NCBI GenBank assembly: GCA_937944065.1
Contig: CALDZS010000233.1
Span: forward strand, 1 to 10,570
Source: an uncultured Amylibacter sp.
Lineage (GTDB): Bacteria > Pseudomonadota > Alphaproteobacteria > Rhodobacterales > Rhodobacteraceae
Length of the DNA: 10,570 bases
Reading direction: 5' to 3'
Part shown: positions 6,876-10,570 of the stretch, in pieces
Numbering within the stretch: position 1 is the stretch's first letter
Layout of the letters: the number at the start of each line of letters is the position of its first letter
Made by a program: the position numbers and the translations under genes
The notes under the pieces: generated by a model
Databases searched by the model: none
What the model was told of the DNA's origin: nothing
What the model saw: only the letters and a program-made list of their open reading frames with translations

Positions 6876-8426
6876 ATGTCCTTTACACTCGCAATCGTTG
6901 GTCGCCCCAACGTGGGAAAATCAACACTGTTCAACCGCTTGGTTGGGCGCAAAATGGCCTTGGTCGATGACCAGCCAGGTGTGACGCGCGACCTGCGCGA
7001 AGGCGAAGCGCGTTTGGGACCGCTGAAATTCACCGTGATCGACACGGCGGGTTTGGAAGAGGCGACGGATGAAAGTCTGCAAGGGCGCATGCGTCAGTTG
7101 ACAGAACGCGCCGTGGAAATGGCCGATATCTGTCTGTTCATGATCGATGCGCGCGCGGGTGTTTTGCCAGCCGACCGCGTATTTGCTGAAATTCTACGCA
7201 AAAAATCTGCTCGGGTTATTTTGGCCGCGAACAAGGCCGAAGGTCGCGCAGGCGAAACGGGCTTCTTTGATGCGTATTCATTAGGCTTGGGTGATCCAAT
7301 CCAATTGTCCGCCGAACATGGCGAGGGTGTATTTGATTTGCAGTCCTTGCTGATCCCCATCGCCGAAGAGTTCAAAGACCAGACTCATGAGTTCGAACCA
7401 GAGACTGATATCGAACTGGACGAAGATGACGCAGGCGAAGAGATTACATTCTCTGAGGCGCGTCCTTTGCAAATCTCGGTCGTTGGGCGTCCGAATGCGG
7501 GTAAGTCTACTTTAATTAACAAAATCCTAGGCCACGAGCGTTTGCTGACAGGGCCAGAGGCGGGGATCACCCGCGACAGTATTTCCATCAACCATGAATG
7601 GGACGGCGTGCCGTTTCGTCTGTGGGATACGGCGGGTATTCGCAAGAAAGCCAAGGTTCAGGAAAAACTGGAGAAACTGTCAGTCAGCGACGGCCTGCGC
7701 GCCGTTAAATTTTCCGAAGTGGTGGTCGTCTTGTTGGATGTGCAGACCCCGTTCGAACAACAAGATTTACGCATTGCCGATTTGGCCGAACGTGAAGGCC
7801 GCGCCGTCGTTATCGCGATTAACAAATGGGATATCGAAGACGAGAAACAGGCCAAGTTGAAAGACTTGCGCGAAAAATTCGAACGCTTGTTGCCGCAATT
7901 GCGCGGGGCGCCGATGGTGACTGTGTCTGGTAAAACGGGCAGGGGATTGGATCGCTTGCATGGCGCGATCCTAAAAGCACACCGTGTTTGGAACAAACGT
8001 TTGACCACGGCGCAATGTAACCGCTGGTTGCTTGGCATGACCGAGGCGCATCCACCACCCGCCCCCGGCGGGCGGCGCATTCGCCTGCGTTACATGACCC
8101 AAGTCAAGGCGCGTCCGCCCAGTTTTGTCATCATGTGTTCGCATCCTGATCTGTTGCCAACCAGTTATTCGCGATATCTTATCAATGGGTTACGCGAAAA
8201 TATGGACATGCCTGGCACGCCTATTCGCATGTTCATGCGTTCGCAATCGGACAAGAATCCGTATGCGGATAAGAAGGAAAAGAAAGTTACGAAGTTGAAC
8301 AAACACGTCGAGGGTAAATTCCAAAAAGACGTGGGACGTGGCACCAAACCTGGTGGCAAGGGGCGTAGCAAACCGACACGCTTGTCTGGGCAAAAACCGT
8401 CCAAATCCCGTGGTCCGAACGGGTAA
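6876..8426 (+). CDS. der: GTPase Der (EngA), double G-domain ribosome assembly factor
   Basis: Essential GTPase needed for assembly of the 50S ribosomal subunit. It has 516 residues. The first G domain has the P-loop GRPNVGKST (9-17), PGVTRD (34-39), DTAGLEE (from 56) and NKAE (119-122). The second G domain, after an acidic linker (about 165-195), has GRPNAGKST (204-212), DTAGIRKK (from 251) and NKWD (316-319). A KH-like domain follows (about 375-455), then a Lys/Arg/Gly-rich tail (460-516) probably binding rRNA. The first domain's G4 motif is NKAE instead of NKxD. The frame is open upstream into bamB, but the start at 6876 is chosen because the family begins at this point (MSFTLAIVGRPNVG) and the upstream part is a shadow of bamB. 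The Shine-Dalgarno is weak (AGGC). It lies 61 nt after bamB with no visible terminator between, so the two are probably cotranscribed. Confidence 0.97.
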   Translation: MSFTLAIVGRPNVGKSTLFNRLVGRKMALVDDQPGVTRDLREGEARLGPLKFTVIDTAGLEEATDESLQGRMRQLTERAVEMADICLFMIDARAGVLPADRVFAEILRKKSARVILAANKAEGRAGETGFFDAYSLGLGDPIQLSAEHGEGVFDLQSLLIPIAEEFKDQTHEFEPETDIELDEDDAGEEITFSEARPLQISVVGRPNAGKSTLINKILGHERLLTGPEAGITRDSISINHEWDGVPFRLWDTAGIRKKAKVQEKLEKLSVSDGLRAVKFSEVVVVLLDVQTPFEQQDLRIADLAEREGRAVVIAINKWDIEDEKQAKLKDLREKFERLLPQLRGAPMVTVSGKTGRGLDRLHGAILKAHRVWNKRLTTAQCNRWLLGMTEAHPPPAPGGRRIRLRYMTQVKARPPSFVIMCSHPDLLPTSYSRYLINGLRENMDMPGTPIRMFMRSQSDKNPYADKKEKKVTKLNKHVEGKFQKDVGRGTKPGGKGRSKPTRLSGQKPSKSRGPNG

Positions 8427-8435
8427 CGTCGCCAG

Positions 8436-9092
8436 TTATATAATCTGTAACAACCGCGCCGCTTCTTCTTTTGGATGTTTCAACGGTGCGCGGTCTTCGC
8501 CGGGGAAAAACCGTGCGCGCGTGGCTGTGGGCATCGGCGCGGGCTTGAATCCTTTGACGGTAATATTCGCATTTTCAGTCTCGGCCGCCCAACTGGCAAA
8601 TAGAGCCCTTTGCGCAGATTTACTGGCGGCATAAGCCCCAAAGAATTTCTGCCCCGTGCGCGGATCATCACAATGAATGGCAGTGCCTGATTTGGCTTTG
8701 AGCAGCGGTTCAACATTCGCGATCAATCGCGCGGCGGCGGTGACATTGATGTTTACCGATTTCGCCCAATCTTTGCTATCCACATAGGGAACTGGGGATA
8801 AAGGTGCGGCATGGATCGCCGTGTGAACCCACAGATCAACACCGCCCCACCGATCAAAGATCGACTTGCAAAGGGATGCGATGCTTTCCTCGTTGGTGAT
8901 ATCCAGCGGTGCCAACGTGGCGGTGCCACCTGCCGCCTGAATGCGATCATCTAACTCTTCCAGCGCGCCAGAGGTGCGGGCGACTGCGATCACATGTGCA
9001 CCTGCGCTGGCCAACGCCTCTGCCACGGCGGCACCAAGGCCGCGCGAAGCACCGGTTACCAGCGCAATTTTACCTGTCATATCCGTCATCAT
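8436..9092 (-). CDS. Divergent short-chain dehydrogenase/reductase (SDR)
   Basis: Rossmann-fold oxidoreductase-like protein of 218 residues, slightly short for a classical SDR (about 250). The cofactor motif TGASRGLG (13-20) is intact, and Arg17 and Arg39 suggest NADPH. DIT (Asp64), NINV (Asn116) and the active-site YAASK (Tyr154, Lys158) are present. The catalytic Ser, 13 residues before the Tyr, is replaced by Cys141 (in TAIHCDDP). The NNAG motif reads HTAI, and the substrate-loop PG is also changed. Activity is therefore uncertain and the substrate is unknown. Two or three Met codons lie at the start (residues 1, 2, 5); the first is taken, with only a weak AGG upstream. It is 6 nt after the DUF2199 gene and appears to be the last gene of the purF operon. 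It converges on der. Confidence 0.88.
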   Translation of the reverse strand: MMTDMTGKIALVTGASRGLGAAVAEALASAGAHVIAVARTSGALEELDDRIQAAGGTATLAPLDITNEESIASLCKSIFDRWGGVDLWVHTAIHAAPLSPVPYVDSKDWAKSVNINVTAAARLIANVEPLLKAKSGTAIHCDDPRTGQKFFGAYAASKSAQRALFASWAAETENANITVKGFKPAPMPTATRARFFPGEDRAPLKHPKEEAARLLQII

Positions 9093-9098
9093 TATCGC

Positions 9099-9677
9099 CT
9101 ATTCTAAATGCTGTCTTACACCGCAGCCTGCATCGTCATAGATATCTAAAAGTGCATCGAATGTAATGCCATTTTCTTGCATATCATACAGTGGATGCGC
9201 TGTGTCTGTTACGAAAAATTCTGGGCGGGCGCGGTTGTCGCAAGCGTGCAGACTGCCTTCTACTGAGGCATCGTTCATTTGCGGCACCTGATTGCCCAGC
9301 CAGCTAAAAAAGGGCCCGATCTGCGACTGCGTGTCGGTATTAAAACTGTTCAGATAGGTCTCGAAATTCTCGGATGCCAAACTTCCCCAAACGCCATAAC
9401 TGAAACGCGTTTGTGAACCAATGATTGGAATCGGTAAAACTGCGCGCGCAAAGTAATGGCCATCATGGATGCAGAAATCGTCAGTTAGAATGTTTGGTTC
9501 AGTTTTCCGCAGCTCCTGAAATTCAGAATTTGGCCTTGGATCGCTGGTATTCGGCCATGATTGAGGGCAGGAAAAGCCGATGTCGAAAACGCCGTCAAAG
9601 CTTTCGCCACAGCAGCTACAGACGCGGTTGGCATCGTGAAACTTGACCCAACGTGGATCTTGGTCAAGTCCCGTCAT
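9099..9677 (-). CDS. DUF2199-family protein, function unknown
   Basis: Cytoplasmic protein of 192 residues with no signal peptide or TM segment. It matches the DUF2199 pattern by eye: a CxxCG motif near the N-terminus (Cys20-Ser-Cys-Cys23-Gly), a Pro/Trp region (about 38-42), then LTDDFCIHDGHYFARAVLPIPI-type sequence (64-85), YGVWGSL followed by NFETYL (94-109), RPEFFV (151-156) and HPLYDMQ (161-167). The Cys pair could bind a metal, but this is not shown. No biochemical role is established for the family that I can name. The frame is open upstream, but the ATG at 9677 is chosen because it overlaps the purF stop (TAATG) and avoids a 123-nt overlap. This suggests translational coupling to purF. 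The SDR gene starts 6 nt after its stop. Confidence 0.85.
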   Translation of the reverse strand: MTGLDQDPRWVKFHDANRVCSCCGESFDGVFDIGFSCPQSWPNTSDPRPNSEFQELRKTEPNILTDDFCIHDGHYFARAVLPIPIIGSQTRFSYGVWGSLASENFETYLNSFNTDTQSQIGPFFSWLGNQVPQMNDASVEGSLHACDNRARPEFFVTDTAHPLYDMQENGITFDALLDIYDDAGCGVRQHLE

Positions 9678-10570
9678 TACTCGGCAGCCAGTTTGAACCC
9701 TTTGGCGATCTGGTCGCGGGGTTGAACCGGATATTCGCCCGAGAAGCAGGCATCGCAATAGGCGGGCGCTGCGTTGTCGCGCCCGTCTTTGATACCACAT
9801 GCGCGGTACAGCCCATCAATCGAAATGAATTTCAGACTGTTCACATTCAAATGCATCCGCATTTCTTCTTCGGTCATGGTGGCCGCCAGCAGTTTTTCAC
9901 GTTGCGGTGTGTCCACGCCGTAGAAACAAGGCCACGCGGTAGGTGGTGATGCGATGCGGAAATGGACTTCGGATGCACCTGCGTCCAAAATCATTTCCTT
10001 GATTTTGCGCGAGGTCGTACCGCGTACAACGCTGTCATCGACCAAAATCACCCGCTTGCCTTTGATCAGCGCGCGATTAACGTTTAGCTTCAGACGCACA
10101 CCCATGTTGCGGATCTGCTCGGTCGGTTCAATGAAGGTGCGACCCATGTACTGATTGCGGATGATACCCATACCATAAGGGATGCCGCTTTCATGGCTGA
10201 ACCCGATGGCGGCAGGTGTGCCGCTGTCAGGGACTGGGCAAACCAGATCAGCGTCAACTGGCGCTTCGCGTGCCAATTCCACCCCGATTTGGCGACGTGT
10301 TTCATAGACGGATTGCCCGCCAACAATACTGTCAGGACGCGAGAAATAAACGTTTTCGAATATGCAAGGTCGTGGCGCGCGTTCTTCAAACGGGAAACTG
10401 CTGTTGATGCCATCTGGGCCGATCACGACCATCTCGCCGGGTTTGATATCACGCACATATTCCGCACCGATAATGTCCAGCCCGCAGGTTTCAGAACTGA
10501 GCGCGTAACCGTCGCCGATTTTACCCAGCACCAACGGGCGCACGCCGCGCGCATCGCGCACACCGATCAG
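9677..10570 (-). CDS. purF: Amidophosphoribosyltransferase (PurF), C-terminal 297 residues
   Basis: Catalyses the first committed step of purine synthesis, making 5-phosphoribosylamine from PRPP and glutamine. The window holds the end of the glutaminase domain (LIGVRDARGVRPLVLG) and the whole phosphoribosyltransferase domain. The N-terminal nucleophile Cys lies beyond the right edge. Recognisable parts are YFSRPDS, VPDSGTPAAIGFSHESGIP, IIRNQYMGRTFIEPT and the PRPP-binding motif VILVDDSVVRGTTS. Four cysteines sit where the B. subtilis-type enzyme binds a [4Fe-4S] cluster: one in CIFENVYF, one in PCFYGVDT (146 residues later, the same spacing as B. subtilis Cys236 to Cys382), and a CxxC in YCDACFSG. 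It is therefore the Fe-S type, unlike the E. coli enzyme. The first codon in the window is an internal codon, not the start. It is probably the first of three genes (purF, DUF2199, SDR). Confidence 0.97.
   Translation of the reverse strand: MIGVRDARGVRPLVLGKIGDGYALSSETCGLDIIGAEYVRDIKPGEMVVIGPDGINSSFPFEERAPRPCIFENVYFSRPDSIVGGQSVYETRRQIGVELAREAPVDADLVCPVPDSGTPAAIGFSHESGIPYGMGIIRNQYMGRTFIEPTEQIRNMGVRLKLNVNRALIKGKRVILVDDSVVRGTTSRKIKEMILDAGASEVHFRIASPPTAWPCFYGVDTPQREKLLAATMTEEEMRMHLNVNSLKFISIDGLYRACGIKDGRDNAAPAYCDACFSGEYPVQPRDQIAKGFKLAAE

Noticed and set aside
9678..9800. Upstream extension of the DUF2199 frame into purF
   Set aside because: Arg-rich shadow of the purF coding sequence; the TAATG overlap gives a natural start at 9677.

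Overview
The window reads as ordinary chromosome from an alphaproteobacterium, most likely a marine Rhodobacterales (Roseobacter-group) species. The support is the protein style (PanB, Der and PurF resemble that group), the yfgM-bamB-der order, moderate GC, and short intergenic gaps. This assignment is inference from recalled family features, not from a search. I see no tRNA, rRNA, CRISPR array, insertion sequence, prophage gene or integration site.

Left part (1-2877, minus strand): an RND efflux pump operon. A membrane-fusion (adaptor) protein comes first, followed after 3 nt by the inner-membrane RND permease, which runs off the left edge. The permease ribosome binding site lies inside the last codons of the adaptor. 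No outer-membrane channel or regulator gene is visible. A 176-nt divergent region (2878-3053) separates this operon from panB and holds two strong overlapping palindromes.

Middle (3054-8426, plus strand): panB (pantothenate/CoA synthesis) stands alone without panC. A small lipoprotein with its own good extended -10 promoter follows. Then comes the conserved block yfgM-like / bamB / der: a membrane-anchored TPR-type protein tied to secretion and envelope biogenesis, the BAM-complex lipoprotein BamB, and the double GTPase Der needed for 50S ribosome assembly.

Right part (8436-10570, minus strand): purF (C-terminal 297 residues, extending off the right edge), a DUF2199 protein whose start overlaps the purF stop by one base, and a divergent short-chain dehydrogenase/reductase 6 nt further on. 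These three look like one operon. It converges on der with only 9 nt between the stop codons.

I do not see a clearly new multi-gene system. The most unusual points are the overlapping palindromes at 2941-2980, the extra hydrophobic segment after TM6 in the permease, the SDR lacking the usual catalytic serine, the DUF2199 gene coupled to purF, and the small lipoprotein with a possible TbpB/fHbp-like barrel.
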